64,000 nt of DNA from Oxalobacteraceae bacterium (lineage in GTDB: Bacteria > Pseudomonadota > Gammaproteobacteria > Burkholderiales > Burkholderiaceae_D). A program made the position numbers and the translations under genes. Below are positions 54,828 to 63,250 of this stretch, one piece after another (the stretch's first letter is position 1; each line of letters begins with the position of its first letter). Below the pieces are notes generated by a model. It did not search any database and had not been told where the DNA came from. It saw only the letters and a list, made by a program, of their open reading frames with translations. The DNA lies in contig JAIZVZ010000005.1 in the NCBI GenBank assembly GCA_021768485.1, positions 1 through 64,000 of the forward strand. The letters run 5' to 3'.

Positions 54828-54954
54828 CCGCGCTTTTTTCAGCCCTACCGATTAATTCAGTGTTTGCACCGCTTTCTGCGGCCGGCGCCGGCTGCGGCTT
54901 GCGCACGCCACTGCGCGGCGACGCCTCTTGCCGCCTTGATTTGCTGGAGAAAAC

Positions 54955-56157
54955 ATGCATCCTACCGTTATCATTGGCGCCGGCATGGCCGCTTATACGC
55001 TGGCGCGCGAGATTCGCAAGCACGACAAGCTGCGCCGGCTGCTGATTGTCAGTGCCGATGGCGCCGACGCCTATTCCAAGCCGATGTTGTCGAATGCCTT
55101 TGCGATGGGCAAAAATGCGGCGCAGCTGGTGTCGCACGATGCGGCGCAGATGGCGCAACAGGTCGATGCCGAGATCGTGGCGCACTGCCGCGTGAGCGGC
55201 ATCGACCGCCTGGCCGGGACGATCGCCACCGAGCGGGGCACGCTGGCCTATGCGCAACTGGTATTGGCGGTCGGCGCCGAACCGATTCGCCTGGCGCTGG
55301 CCGGCCAGGCCGCACAAGCGGTCTTGTCGATTAACCACCTGGACGACTATGCGCGCTTGCGCGGAGAGCTGGCCGCCATCGATGGCGCCGCCCGTATCGT
55401 CATTCTCGGCGCCGGCCTGATCGGTTGCGAATTTGCCGAAGACCTGTCGGCGGCCGGCCACCAGCTGACGCTGGTCGATCCGAATCCCTATCCACTGGCG
55501 GCACTGGCGGCGCCGGCCCTGTCGCGCGGCCTGTTGGCCGCCTGGCAGGGGCGGCCGATTGCCTTTGAGGCCGGCGCCAGTGCGCTTGCCGTGGAGCGCG
55601 ATGGCGAGGGCGGCCTGCTGCTGAGCCTGAGCAATGGCAAATGCATCGGTGCCGATATCGTCCTGTCGGCAGTGGGCTTGCGGCCGGCGCTCGGCCTGGC
55701 GCATGGCGCCGGCCTCCAGACCGGACGCGGCATTCTGGTCGACCGTTTCGGCCGCACCAGCGCGCCCGACATCTATGCCCTGGGCGATTGCGCCGAATAT
55801 ACGGTTGACGCCGGCGGGCCGCCGTCGGCAGCGCCATCCGCAGCTTCCACCGCAGTTTTTAACTATGTGGCGCCGATGATGACGGCGGCCCGCGCGATTG
55901 CGGCGACCCTCACCGGCAGCCCGACCGCGATCGAATTGAAGGCCGAGGCGATCACCGTCAAGACGCCCGGCTACAAACTGGCCTTGTTCCCGCCGCCGAA
56001 AGGGCTGGCCGGCAATTGGGTCGACGAGGTCGACGGCGAACGCACCGTGTGCCGCTTCTTCGATGCGGCCGGTTGTCTGCGCGGCTTCGGTCTGTCGCAC
56101 CATACGCTGGCCTTGCGCCAGCAATTGCTGGCCGGCCTGAACCACGGCCCGCAGTGA
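54955..56157 (+). CDS. FAD-dependent rubredoxin-NAD(+) reductase-like oxidoreductase
   Basis: A 400-residue two-dinucleotide-fold flavoprotein. It has an FAD motif (VIIGAGMAAYTLAREIRKHD), an NAD motif (RIVILGAGLIGCEFAEDLSA), and the second FAD motif with the typical IYALGDCAEY. Overall it resembles rubredoxin reductases, for example the AlkT/RubB type, which pass electrons from NADH to rubredoxin in oxygen defence or alkane oxidation. No rubredoxin gene is in the window. The hemerythrin gene downstream suggests a link with oxygen or NO handling. Confidence 0.8.
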   Translation: MHPTVIIGAGMAAYTLAREIRKHDKLRRLLIVSADGADAYSKPMLSNAFAMGKNAAQLVSHDAAQMAQQVDAEIVAHCRVSGIDRLAGTIATERGTLAYAQLVLAVGAEPIRLALAGQAAQAVLSINHLDDYARLRGELAAIDGAARIVILGAGLIGCEFAEDLSAAGHQLTLVDPNPYPLAALAAPALSRGLLAAWQGRPIAFEAGASALAVERDGEGGLLLSLSNGKCIGADIVLSAVGLRPALGLAHGAGLQTGRGILVDRFGRTSAPDIYALGDCAEYTVDAGGPPSAAPSAASTAVFNYVAPMMTAARAIAATLTGSPTAIELKAEAITVKTPGYKLALFPPPKGLAGNWVDEVDGERTVCRFFDAAGCLRGFGLSHHTLALRQQLLAGLNHGPQ

Positions 56158-56176
56158 CAGGCAGGCAGTGACAGGC
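56151..56176. repeat. 14-bp tandem duplication across a stop codon
   Basis: GCAGTGACAGGCAG (56151-56164) is followed directly by GCAGTGACAGGC. The first copy includes the TGA stop of the rubredoxin reductase gene. Confidence 0.9.
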
Positions 56177-56201
56177 GCTGGGTGCGCGTGCTCAGTGCGC
56201 G

Positions 56202-56220
56202 CCGGCTTTTTGCCGGTTTT
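56202..56220 (+). terminator. Weak terminator after the rubredoxin reductase gene
   Basis: Short stem CCGGC/GCCGG with a T5 loop, followed by TTTT. It directly abuts the NsrR-like site of the next gene. Confidence 0.45.
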
Positions 56221-56243
56221 AAGATGTATTTAAAATGAATATT
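56221..56243. promoter_or_regulatory. NsrR-like site upstream of the hemerythrin gene
   Basis: AAGATGTATTT (56221-56231) followed by AAAATGAATATT (56232-56243) agrees with the palindromic proteobacterial NsrR consensus, as I recall it, at about 21 of 23 positions; both mismatches are in the right half. It begins 77 bp before the ATG. NsrR is an Fe-S repressor that releases DNA when nitric oxide is present. Confidence 0.6.
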
Positions 56244-56297
56244 AATTAGTGTAATGCCAATGCCTCCGTTTTGCCCGCGATCACAGAAAGAACTTTC

Positions 56298-56720
56298 ATG
56301 AATATCGAAAAATTCAAGCACCAGCACGTCGACATCCTGGCCTGCATCAGCGACTTGCGCATCCTGGTCCGGGGCGGCATCGCCGAACAGGCGCCGGCCA
56401 TCGCCACCGCGATTATCGCCATGAGCGGCGCCATCAAGCTGCATCTGGCGGTCGAGGACAGCGTGTTGTATCCGGCGCTGCAGGCCGGCGGCAATATGTC
56501 GCTGGCCAGCCTGAGCCGCGCCTTCCAGGGCGAGATGACGGGTATCGCCGGCACCTATCTGGAGTTTGCCGGCAAATGGAATAGTGCCCGCCGTCTGGCG
56601 GCGGCGCCCGAAGTTTTCCGGGCCGAGGCGAATGCCGTATTGAAAATGCTGTTCGACCGCGTGAAAAAGGAAGACCGGGAATTCTATCCGGCGATCGAAG
56701 CGGCGCCTGCGCCGGCATGA
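56298..56720 (+). CDS. Hemerythrin-like HHE domain protein
   Basis: A 140-residue four-helix-bundle protein of the HHE family, which binds a di-iron centre and handles oxygen, nitric oxide or iron. The first helix has H8 and H10 (FKHQHVDILACISDL). The second motif is clear (LHLAVEDSVLYPAL). In the fourth helix the expected metal-binding His is replaced (RVKKEDREFYPAIE), so iron binding may be incomplete or of another geometry. The start at 56298 fits the domain; an in-frame ATG 9 codons upstream is possible. An NsrR-like site upstream suggests induction by NO. Confidence 0.82.
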   Translation: MNIEKFKHQHVDILACISDLRILVRGGIAEQAPAIATAIIAMSGAIKLHLAVEDSVLYPALQAGGNMSLASLSRAFQGEMTGIAGTYLEFAGKWNSARRLAAAPEVFRAEANAVLKMLFDRVKKEDREFYPAIEAAPAPA

Positions 56721-56791
56721 CGGCTGGCCAGCTGTGTTTGCCAACTTAGGCTATAGTTGCGGCGATAATAATAAAGCCGCTATTGCCCTTC

Positions 56792-57754
56792 ATGAATCAA
56801 GATCATTTTCAGACAGAAAAAACAGCTTATACCCCACGCAGCCCGGCGCAACTGGCAGCCGCCGTCAGGCGCAGCAGCTGGGTCAGCGTCGGCGTCAACC
56901 TGGCGCTGGCTGGCGCCCAGGTTACGGTCGGCCTGCTGTCGCGCTCGCAAGGCCTGATTGCCGACGGCATCCATTCCCTGTCCGACCTGGTGGCCGACTT
57001 CGTGGTCTTGTTTGCCAGCCATCATAGCCAGAAAGAGGCCGACGACGATCATCCCTATGGCCATCAGCGCTTTGAAAATGCCGCCTCGCTGGCGCTGGGG
57101 GCGATTCTGCTGGCCGTCGGGGCCGGCATGGTGTGGTCGGCCGTCCTCAAATTGCAGTCGCCGGCGGCGATCCCGCATGTCGGCAGCATGGCGCTGTGGC
57201 TTACCGCGCTGGCCCTGATGGCCAAGGAAACGCTGTTTCGCTACATGCTGGTAGTGGCCAAGCGCGTCAAATCGAGCATGCTGGTGGCCAATGCCTGGCA
57301 TGCACGCTCCGATGCCGCTTCCTCGCTCGTGGTCGGCATCGGGATTGCCGGCAATCTGGCCGGTTATCCGATCTTCGATCCGATCGGTGCCCTGATCGTC
57401 GGCTTCATGGTCGCGCGCATGGGCTGGACTTTCGGCTGGGATGCGTTTCATGATCTGGTGGACCGCTCGGCCAATGAATCCGAGGTCGACGCCATCCGCC
57501 GCACGCTGCTCGAGACGCCCGGCGTCAACGGCGTGCATGACGTCCGCACGCGCAAGATGGGCGATATGATCGTGGTCGATGCCCATCTCGAAGTCGATGC
57601 CGCGCTGACAGTTGAAGCCGGTCACGATATTGCGGTTCAGGCCCGCCATCGCGTCTTGCAGCGCCATCGCGTGCTCAGCCTGATGACCCATGTCGATCCG
57701 TGGCGCCGTCCGGATCTCGATCATGGACCGGTGCCGGCCGAGATTTTGGCTTAA
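56792..57754 (+). CDS. Cation diffusion facilitator (CDF) metal transporter
   Basis: A 320-residue inner-membrane efflux protein for divalent metals. It has about six helices and a C-terminal cytoplasmic domain (ALTVEAGHDIAVQARHRVLQ). The metal site is formed by GIHSLSDLVAD in TM2 (H-x3-D) and HARSDAASS in TM5 (H-x3-D). A His in the first motif, where FieF has Asp, points to zinc over iron or manganese, an inference from known families. The ATG at 56792 is used. It lies 71 bp after the hemerythrin gene and may be co-transcribed with it. Confidence 0.9.
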   Translation: MNQDHFQTEKTAYTPRSPAQLAAAVRRSSWVSVGVNLALAGAQVTVGLLSRSQGLIADGIHSLSDLVADFVVLFASHHSQKEADDDHPYGHQRFENAASLALGAILLAVGAGMVWSAVLKLQSPAAIPHVGSMALWLTALALMAKETLFRYMLVVAKRVKSSMLVANAWHARSDAASSLVVGIGIAGNLAGYPIFDPIGALIVGFMVARMGWTFGWDAFHDLVDRSANESEVDAIRRTLLETPGVNGVHDVRTRKMGDMIVVDAHLEVDAALTVEAGHDIAVQARHRVLQRHRVLSLMTHVDPWRRPDLDHGPVPAEILA

Positions 57755-57847
57755 ATTTCAGCGCAAATTGCTTGCGCCGTCCTGACTGGACGGCGCCGCC
57801 CTTGCTTTTTCCCTGTTTCGACCGCTTCCAGAGTGCGCTGTATGCCA

Positions 57848-57856
57848 GGGGGGGGG
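57848..57856. repeat. Homopolymeric G9 tract
   Basis: Nine consecutive G in the region upstream of the MarR-type gene, about 139 bp before its start. Such tracts are prone to slippage. Confidence 0.9.
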
Positions 57857-57994
57857 CGTGCCAGATGCCGCAACGCTTGGCAATTGTGGCGGCCCCGATG
57901 GGGTGTTTTTTTGCTAATATATGAAGTTAAACTTTGTAGTTTTGCTTCGCATATGCTATTCTGCAAGAACCGACCAGATAGCAGGGCATCCGAG

Positions 57995-58447
57995 ATGAAC
58001 CGAAACGACCGAGCGCAAGACCCCGCCGCCGCGCTTGCGCTTGCTGGCGAATTGCGGGTCGTGATCGGCAAACTCAATCGCCGCCTGCGCGAGGTGGCGC
58101 ATGCGGGCGATCTGACCGACTCGCAAAAATCGGCGCTGCTCTGCCTGGAACGCGACGGCCCGGCCACCGTGACTACGCTGGCGCGGACCCTGGGCATGCG
58201 GCCGCAATCGATGGGTGCGATCGTGGCGGCGCTCGAGGCCGCCGCACTGCTGAGTGGCGCGCCTGATCCGCAAGACCGCCGTCAAACCATTTTTTCTCTC
58301 ACCCCGGCCTGTCTGGCGCGCGTCAATGCCGGTCGGGCGGCGCGCCGCGACTGGCTGCTCCATGCCATCGATGACAAATTGATGGCGTCCGAGCAGCAAG
58401 AACTGGCCGCCGCGCTGTTGTTGCTCAAACGCCTGGTCGATGCGTGA
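57995..58447 (+). CDS. MarR-family transcriptional regulator
   Basis: A 150-residue winged-helix dimer. Motifs are LTDSQKSALLCLERDGPATV (helices before the wing), TLARTLGMRPQSMGAIVAAL (recognition helix), and DPQDRRQTIFSLTPA (wing with the conserved DRR). It is likely to regulate the genes directly downstream (isochorismatase-fold protein, small membrane protein, MFS exporter). The start at 57995 is the ATG before the conserved region; an in-frame ATG at 57953 is possible. The AT-rich stretch 57915-57955 contains an AAGTT-A-AACTT dyad that could be its operator. Confidence 0.88.
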   Translation: MNRNDRAQDPAAALALAGELRVVIGKLNRRLREVAHAGDLTDSQKSALLCLERDGPATVTTLARTLGMRPQSMGAIVAALEAAALLSGAPDPQDRRQTIFSLTPACLARVNAGRAARRDWLLHAIDDKLMASEQQELAAALLLLKRLVDA

Positions 58448-58489
58448 GCCGGTACGCTCATTGATTATTTTTGCGATAAAGGAAATGCC

Positions 58490-59050
58490 ATGCCCATCAG
58501 TCTGCTCGACCCGCTCAGCGCCCTGATCCTGATCGATCTGCAGCAAGGGATTGTCGCTATGCCGACCGTGCATCCGGTGGCGGCGGTCGTCGCGCGCGGT
58601 GCGGCGCTGGCGACCGCTTTTCGTCTTCACAAATTACCGGTGGTTTTGGTCAATGTGGCCGGCGGCGCCCCGGGGCGCACCGAACAGCCGCCGCGCGCCA
58701 GGGAATTTCCCGCCGGTTGGGCCGACCTGGTTCCAGAGCTGCAAGCCACTGCGGACGACCATCGCGTGACCAAGCATACCTGGGGCGCATTCACCGACAC
58801 CGGCCTCGAAGCGCACCTGAAAGCGCGCGGGGTCACGCAAGTGGTGATCGGCGGCGTGGCCACCAGCATCGGGGTCGAATCGACCGCGCGCCAGGCCTAT
58901 GAACGCGGCTTCAACGTGGTGCTGGCGACCGATGCGATGACCGATTTCAGTCTCGATGCGCACCTTAACAGTACGACGCGGATTTTTCCGCGGCTCGGCG
59001 AAACCGGCAGCAGTACCGAAATCCTGGCCTTGCTGGCGCGGCGCGCCTGA
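58490..59050 (+). CDS. Isochorismatase-fold hydrolase lacking the catalytic cysteine
   Basis: A 186-residue protein of the cysteine hydrolase/isochorismatase superfamily. The acid D16 (ALILIDLQQGIV) and the lysine K95 (VTKHTWGAF) of the usual triad are present. In the nucleophile loop GGVATSIGVESTARQAYERG the position of the normal Cys is G128. True isochorismatases also lack that Cys and use Asp/Lys chemistry, so the enzyme may be an isochorismatase-like or another non-cysteine hydrolase. It lies 42 bp after the MarR gene. The substrate is unknown. Confidence 0.82.
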   Translation: MPISLLDPLSALILIDLQQGIVAMPTVHPVAAVVARGAALATAFRLHKLPVVLVNVAGGAPGRTEQPPRAREFPAGWADLVPELQATADDHRVTKHTWGAFTDTGLEAHLKARGVTQVVIGGVATSIGVESTARQAYERGFNVVLATDAMTDFSLDAHLNSTTRIFPRLGETGSSTEILALLARRA

Positions 59051-59113
59051 GTGCCCCGGGCGCAAGGAGACGATTTGCACAGAATTGTTTCGCAAAAATA
59101 GGAGTGTTCGAGC

Positions 59114-59443
59114 ATGGCCTGGCTACAGTATGTTTTTTGCTTTTTCGGCGGCGTCTTTCTGACCAATGCCATGCCACACTGGATTTGTGGCGTGATGGGG
59201 CGGCCGTTTCAAAGCCCGTTCGCCAGCCCGCCCGGCCAGGGACTGTCATCCTCGACTGTCAATGTGCTGTGGGGATTTTTCAACCTGGCGGTGGGCGTTT
59301 GCCTGCTACGTCAAAGCGGCAGTGTTTTTCTGTATACGGACGGTCGGCTGCTGGCCTTGGGTGCCGGCATCTTTGTGATGAGCCTGGTGTCGGCGCGGCT
59401 CTTCGGCCGTTTTAATGGCGGCCATGCGCCGGGCTCGTCGTGA
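59114..59443 (+). CDS. Small membrane protein
   Basis: A 109-residue inner-membrane protein with three hydrophobic segments (YVFCFFGGVFLTNAMPHW, VNVLWGFFNLAVGVCLL, LLALGAGIFVMSLVSARLF). The motif MPHWICGVMGRPFQSPFA between the first two looks conserved. I do not recognise a named family. Its stop overlaps the GTG start of the MFS transporter gene, so the two are translationally coupled and may work together. Confidence 0.75.
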   Translation: MAWLQYVFCFFGGVFLTNAMPHWICGVMGRPFQSPFASPPGQGLSSSTVNVLWGFFNLAVGVCLLRQSGSVFLYTDGRLLALGAGIFVMSLVSARLFGRFNGGHAPGSS

Positions 59444-60732
59444 GCGAATCGATGCCGCAGCTATTTCGTTCGCTGCGTAACTTCAATTACCGGGTCTGGG
59501 CCGGCGGCGCCATTGTCTCCAACGTCGGCACCTGGATGCAACGCATCGCCCAGGACTGGATTGTGCTCACCGAGCTGACCCGCCACAATGCGACCGCGGT
59601 CGGCATCGTGATGGCGCTGCAGTTCGGTCCGCAGATTTTCCTGCTGCCGCTGACCGGCTTCGCCGCCGACCATTTCGACCGCCGCAAACTCCTGATTGCC
59701 ACCCAGGCCGCGCAGGGCGTGCTGGCGCTGGGCCTGGGCCTGCTGACCGTGGCCGGTCTGGTCCAGCTGTGGCATGTCTATGTATTTGCATTTTTGCTCG
59801 GCTGCGTGACGGCCTTCGACACGCCGGCGCGCCAGACCTTTGTCTCGGACCTGGTGGCCGACGCCGATCTGTCGAATGCGGTGGCACTCAATTCGACCTC
59901 GTTCAACCTGGCCCGCATGATCGGCCCGGCGCTGGCCGGGGCCATGATTGCCGGCGCCGGTTCGGGCTGGGTGTTTCTGATCAATGCGCTGTCGTTCGCG
60001 GCCGTGATCTGGTCGCTGCGCCTGCTGCGCGTGGACCAGCTGCAGCCGGTCATGCGCGCGGCCGGCCGTCGCGGCGGTCTGGCCGAAGGTTTTCTCTATA
60101 TCTGGCGCCGGCCCGATCTCAAGGCTGTGCTGCTGATGCTGTTTTTGATCGGCACTTTCGGCCTGCATTTTCCGATTTTTATTTCCACCATGGCGGTCAC
60201 GGCTTTTCATGCCGGCGCCGGCCAATATGGATTGCTGACTTCGATCATGGCGGTCGGTTCGGTGGCCGGTGCCCTGTTTGCCGCCAGCCGCGGCCGGCCC
60301 GATATCGGCCTGCTGTGTATTTCCGCGCTCGTCTTTGGGGTCGGCTTCGCGCTGGCCGTCTTTATGCCTGATTACTGGTGCTTCGGCCTGGCCCTGGTGG
60401 CGATCGGCATCGCGGCGCAGATTTTCACGACCTCGGTCAACAGCATGGTCCAGTTGTCGACCGAACCGGCGATGCGCGGACGCGTGATGGCGATTCTGTT
60501 TTCGGTGGCGCTCGGCGGCACGCCGCTCGGCGCGCCGATGGTCGGCTGGGTCGCCGACATATTCGGTCCGCGCTGGGCGCTGGCGGTCGGCGCCGCCTCG
60601 GGCTGCGCGGCAGCGGCGGTCGGCCTGCATTATCTGGTCAAATATCGGCGCCTGCGTTTCGATGCCGGCCGTTTTCGTCTGCGACTCGATGCGCTCGGCA
60701 CTGCGGGGCAGTCCGAGCAGCGGCCGCGTTAA
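59440..60732 (+). CDS. MFS exporter, EntS-like family
   Basis: A 430-residue, twelve-helix transporter. The opening FRSLRNFNYRVWAGGAIVSN and the loop FAADHFDRRKLLIATQA fit the EntS/DUF894-type major facilitator group, as does RIAQDWIVLTELT. The second half includes PAMRGRVMAILFSVALGGTP. It starts with GTG within the previous stop codon. EntS exports enterobactin, but no siderophore genes are here and the substrate is unknown. It is the last gene of a group with the MarR regulator and the isochorismatase-fold protein. Confidence 0.88.
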   Translation: MSESMPQLFRSLRNFNYRVWAGGAIVSNVGTWMQRIAQDWIVLTELTRHNATAVGIVMALQFGPQIFLLPLTGFAADHFDRRKLLIATQAAQGVLALGLGLLTVAGLVQLWHVYVFAFLLGCVTAFDTPARQTFVSDLVADADLSNAVALNSTSFNLARMIGPALAGAMIAGAGSGWVFLINALSFAAVIWSLRLLRVDQLQPVMRAAGRRGGLAEGFLYIWRRPDLKAVLLMLFLIGTFGLHFPIFISTMAVTAFHAGAGQYGLLTSIMAVGSVAGALFAASRGRPDIGLLCISALVFGVGFALAVFMPDYWCFGLALVAIGIAAQIFTTSVNSMVQLSTEPAMRGRVMAILFSVALGGTPLGAPMVGWVADIFGPRWALAVGAASGCAAAAVGLHYLVKYRRLRFDAGRFRLRLDALGTAGQSEQRPR

Positions 60733-60734
60733 AC

Positions 60735-60779
60735 ACACATCAACACAGCTCGACACGCCTCGACACACCTCGCGCCTCG
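60735..60779. repeat. 10-bp imperfect tandem repeat after the MFS gene
   Basis: About four copies of CAC(A/G)CCTCGA begin 3 bp after the stop codon. No hairpin is formed. Confidence 0.8.
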
Positions 60780-60985
60780 ATTGCCGGCCTTGATACATTT
60801 GCCGAATTGACTTGCCGATGCCGCATTGCTAGCATCGGTGGCGCGATGGCCGCGCAGGCTCAGATGCCGGTCCGGATTCCGATTCCGCATCGCCTTTGCG
60901 CTGCGCGGTTTCGGCTCTGTGCCGGCCCCCGCTCGCATACTCGTCACACATCAAGTATCGCCCCTAAAAAATTGAGGAGACAGGA

Positions 60986-62101
60986 ATGGAAACGAATCAC
61001 GATACCCAGCCGGATCAGCGCCGTCGCAATGTATTGCGGGCCGGTGCCTCGGCTGCCGTTGGCAGCCTGCTGATCGCTGCCCAGGGCGCCGGCCAGGCGC
61101 AGCAGACAGGCAGTTACAGCGGCACGCAAATCACGTCGGTGCCGCCGCTGTCGGCCGCAATCGGCTTGCGCCTGGCAACTTGCATCCTGGCCGGCGCCAC
61201 GCAGCCGGCAGTGGTGCTGGTGCTCGACGACGGCCGCCTGCTCGACCTGAAAGCGGCCGCCCACCAGCAGGGTATCGCGCTGGTTTTCGATCCGGCCTCG
61301 ATGCTGGGCCTGATCAAGAGCGGCAATACCGGTCTGGCGCAATTGCAGGCGCTGGCGACACATGCCCGGCAGCACGCGAAGAGCCTGCCGACCTTGGCGC
61401 AAGCGCAGTTCTTATCGCCGATCCCGCAGCCTGAGCGCAATATCTATTGCGTCGGCTGGAATTACCTCGATCACTTTGAAGAGGGCAAGAAGGCGCGTCA
61501 GGATACGGTCGTCGAAAAATTGCCCGACCATCCTGTATTTTTCACCAAGGGCACGCATACCATGAACGGGCCGTTCGATCCGATCCCGATGGACCCGACG
61601 AATGAACCGCTGATGAAGGATTGGGAAGCCGAACTGGCGGTCATCATCGGCCAGCGTGGGCGCAATATCAGCGAGGACAAGGCGATGGAGCACGTCTTCG
61701 GCTATTCGGCATACAACGACACGACCGAGCGCGCGATCCAGCAAAAACGCCACGGCGGCCAATGGTTCAAGGGCAAAAGCCTGGACGGCCACGGGCCGAT
61801 GGGGCCATGGATTGCTACCGCGGCCGGCGTCAGGCTCGACGACGTGCGCGTAATTTGCCGCGTCAACGGCGTCGAAAAGCAAAATGCCAGCTACCGGCAA
61901 ATGTATTTCAAGATCCCGCGCATCATCGCCGAACTGTCGCGCGGCCTGACGCTGGAACCGGGCGACATCATCGCCACCGGCACGCCGTCGGGCGTCGGCT
62001 TTGCGCGCAAGCCGCAACAGTTCTTGCAGGCCGGCGATGTGATGGAAACCGAGATCGTCGGCGTCGGCCTGATCCGCAATACGATCCGGCTTGAAAGTTG
62101 A
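60986..62101 (+). CDS. Fumarylacetoacetate hydrolase family protein with Tat-type signal
   Basis: A 371-residue protein. The N-terminus has a twin-arginine pattern (DQRRRNVLRAGASAAVGSLL), a hydrophobic stretch and a possible cleavage site after GQAQ. The FAH fold follows: NIYCVGWNYLDHFEEG, KDWEAELAVIIGQRG (metal-binding acids), YNDTTERAIQQ and the end IIATGTPSGVGFARKP. FAH enzymes cut C-C bonds or hydrate small keto acids and are normally cytoplasmic, so export is unusual. GAGGAG lies before the start. It is transcribed alone; the substrate is unknown. Confidence 0.83.
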   Translation: METNHDTQPDQRRRNVLRAGASAAVGSLLIAAQGAGQAQQTGSYSGTQITSVPPLSAAIGLRLATCILAGATQPAVVLVLDDGRLLDLKAAAHQQGIALVFDPASMLGLIKSGNTGLAQLQALATHARQHAKSLPTLAQAQFLSPIPQPERNIYCVGWNYLDHFEEGKKARQDTVVEKLPDHPVFFTKGTHTMNGPFDPIPMDPTNEPLMKDWEAELAVIIGQRGRNISEDKAMEHVFGYSAYNDTTERAIQQKRHGGQWFKGKSLDGHGPMGPWIATAAGVRLDDVRVICRVNGVEKQNASYRQMYFKIPRIIAELSRGLTLEPGDIIATGTPSGVGFARKPQQFLQAGDVMETEIVGVGLIRNTIRLES

Positions 62102-62260
62102 TCTTGAGGCTGATTTTAAAGCCGATTTAAAAGCCGCCGCTAAAAGCGCTCAGCGCCCGATGCGGCGCGGCGCGCCAATGGGGCCGGCAGCACCGATGGC
62201 GCCGGCCCGCTGTCGTGCGGGACGCGTCCGGCGCTGCTTTGATGGCGATTTGGCGCGGCT

Positions 62261-63151
62261 TCAGTTCTGGCTCAGCATTGCGCGCGCGGCCGCGATGACG
62301 CGCTCGCTCAGGCGTTCCATCTTCGGCGACTGCACCCGCCAGGCATGCCAGAACAGCGCGACATCGATGCTTTTTCCTGGCGCCAGATCGATCAGGCTGC
62401 CGTCCTGCACGCGGCTGCCGTACTGCAGCGCCGGCAGCAAACCATAACCGATGCCCAGTTCGATCGCATGCATGAAGGGATCGGTGGCCGGCACATAGTG
62501 GCAGGGATAGCTGCCGGGCGGCAGGCCCAGCTCGCGCTGCAGGAATTCCGCCTGCAGCTTGTCCTTGCGGTTAAATCCCATCATGGGTGCCTGGCGCGCG
62601 GCCTGGCGCTCCAGGCCGTGCGGAAACCAGCGCTCGGCAAACACGGGCGCGGCCAGCATGCGGTAGCGCATCGCCCCGAGCGGCTCGGCGCGGCAGCCGC
62701 GCATCGGCTTCGGATTGCTCGAGACGCCGGCCAGCGCGACCCCTTGCGATAACAATTCATAGGTGTGGTCCTGGTCGTCCAGCGTAATGTCGAGCACCAC
62801 GTTTTCGGCCGCCAGAAAGTTGGCCAGGCCCGGCAGCAGCCAGGTGGCGAGCGTGTCGTTATTGACCGCCAGCGCCACTGTCAATGTCTCGCCGCCGTCG
62901 CCGGTGCGGCCGGCCATGAATTCGTCTTCGAGCAGGCGGGCCCGGCGCAGGTACTGGATCAATTGTTCGCCCTCGCGCGTGGCGCGGCACGGCTTGGCGC
63001 GCACCACCAGCGGCGCCCCGAGTTCGGCTTCCATGGCGCTGATGCGCTGCGAAATGGCCGAAGTCGTCAAATGCAGCTGGGTTGCCGCCTGATCGAAACT
63101 GCCGGTGTCGATGACGGCGAGCAGCGCTTCGCCTTTACGGGTGTCTAGCAT
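62261..63151 (-). CDS. argP: LysR-family regulator, ArgP/LysG type
   Basis: A 296-residue LysR-type regulator. The N-terminal helix-turn-helix is typical (DQAATQLHLTTSAISQRISA, then MEAELGAPLVVRAKP), and the substrate domain contains AVNNDTLATWLLPGLANFL and MMGFNRKDKLQAEFL, characteristic of ArgP/IciA. ArgP senses lysine and arginine and activates the exporter gene. Here it is divergent from an ArgO/LysE-type exporter with a 99-bp shared control region, the classic arrangement. Confidence 0.9.
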   Translation of the reverse strand: MLDTRKGEALLAVIDTGSFDQAATQLHLTTSAISQRISAMEAELGAPLVVRAKPCRATREGEQLIQYLRRARLLEDEFMAGRTGDGGETLTVALAVNNDTLATWLLPGLANFLAAENVVLDITLDDQDHTYELLSQGVALAGVSSNPKPMRGCRAEPLGAMRYRMLAAPVFAERWFPHGLERQAARQAPMMGFNRKDKLQAEFLQRELGLPPGSYPCHYVPATDPFMHAIELGIGYGLLPALQYGSRVQDGSLIDLAPGKSIDVALFWHAWRVQSPKMERLSERVIAAARAMLSQN

Positions 63152-63186
63152 GATGTCCTTGACGGGAATCGCTGTTTAGCAAAATT

Positions 63187-63213
63187 TAACTTAATTGAAT
63201 ACATTTAAAGTTA
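63187..63213. promoter_or_regulatory. Possible ArgP operator in the argP-argO region
   Basis: TAACTT (63187-63192) and AAGTTA (63208-63213) form a dyad in an AT-rich region halfway between the divergent genes. LysR regulators bind such dyads. A CATAAT 12 bp before the exporter start could be its -10. Confidence 0.4.
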
Positions 63214-63250
63214 CTTTAACACAAGCTCATGAAGCCCCATAATACTGGCC

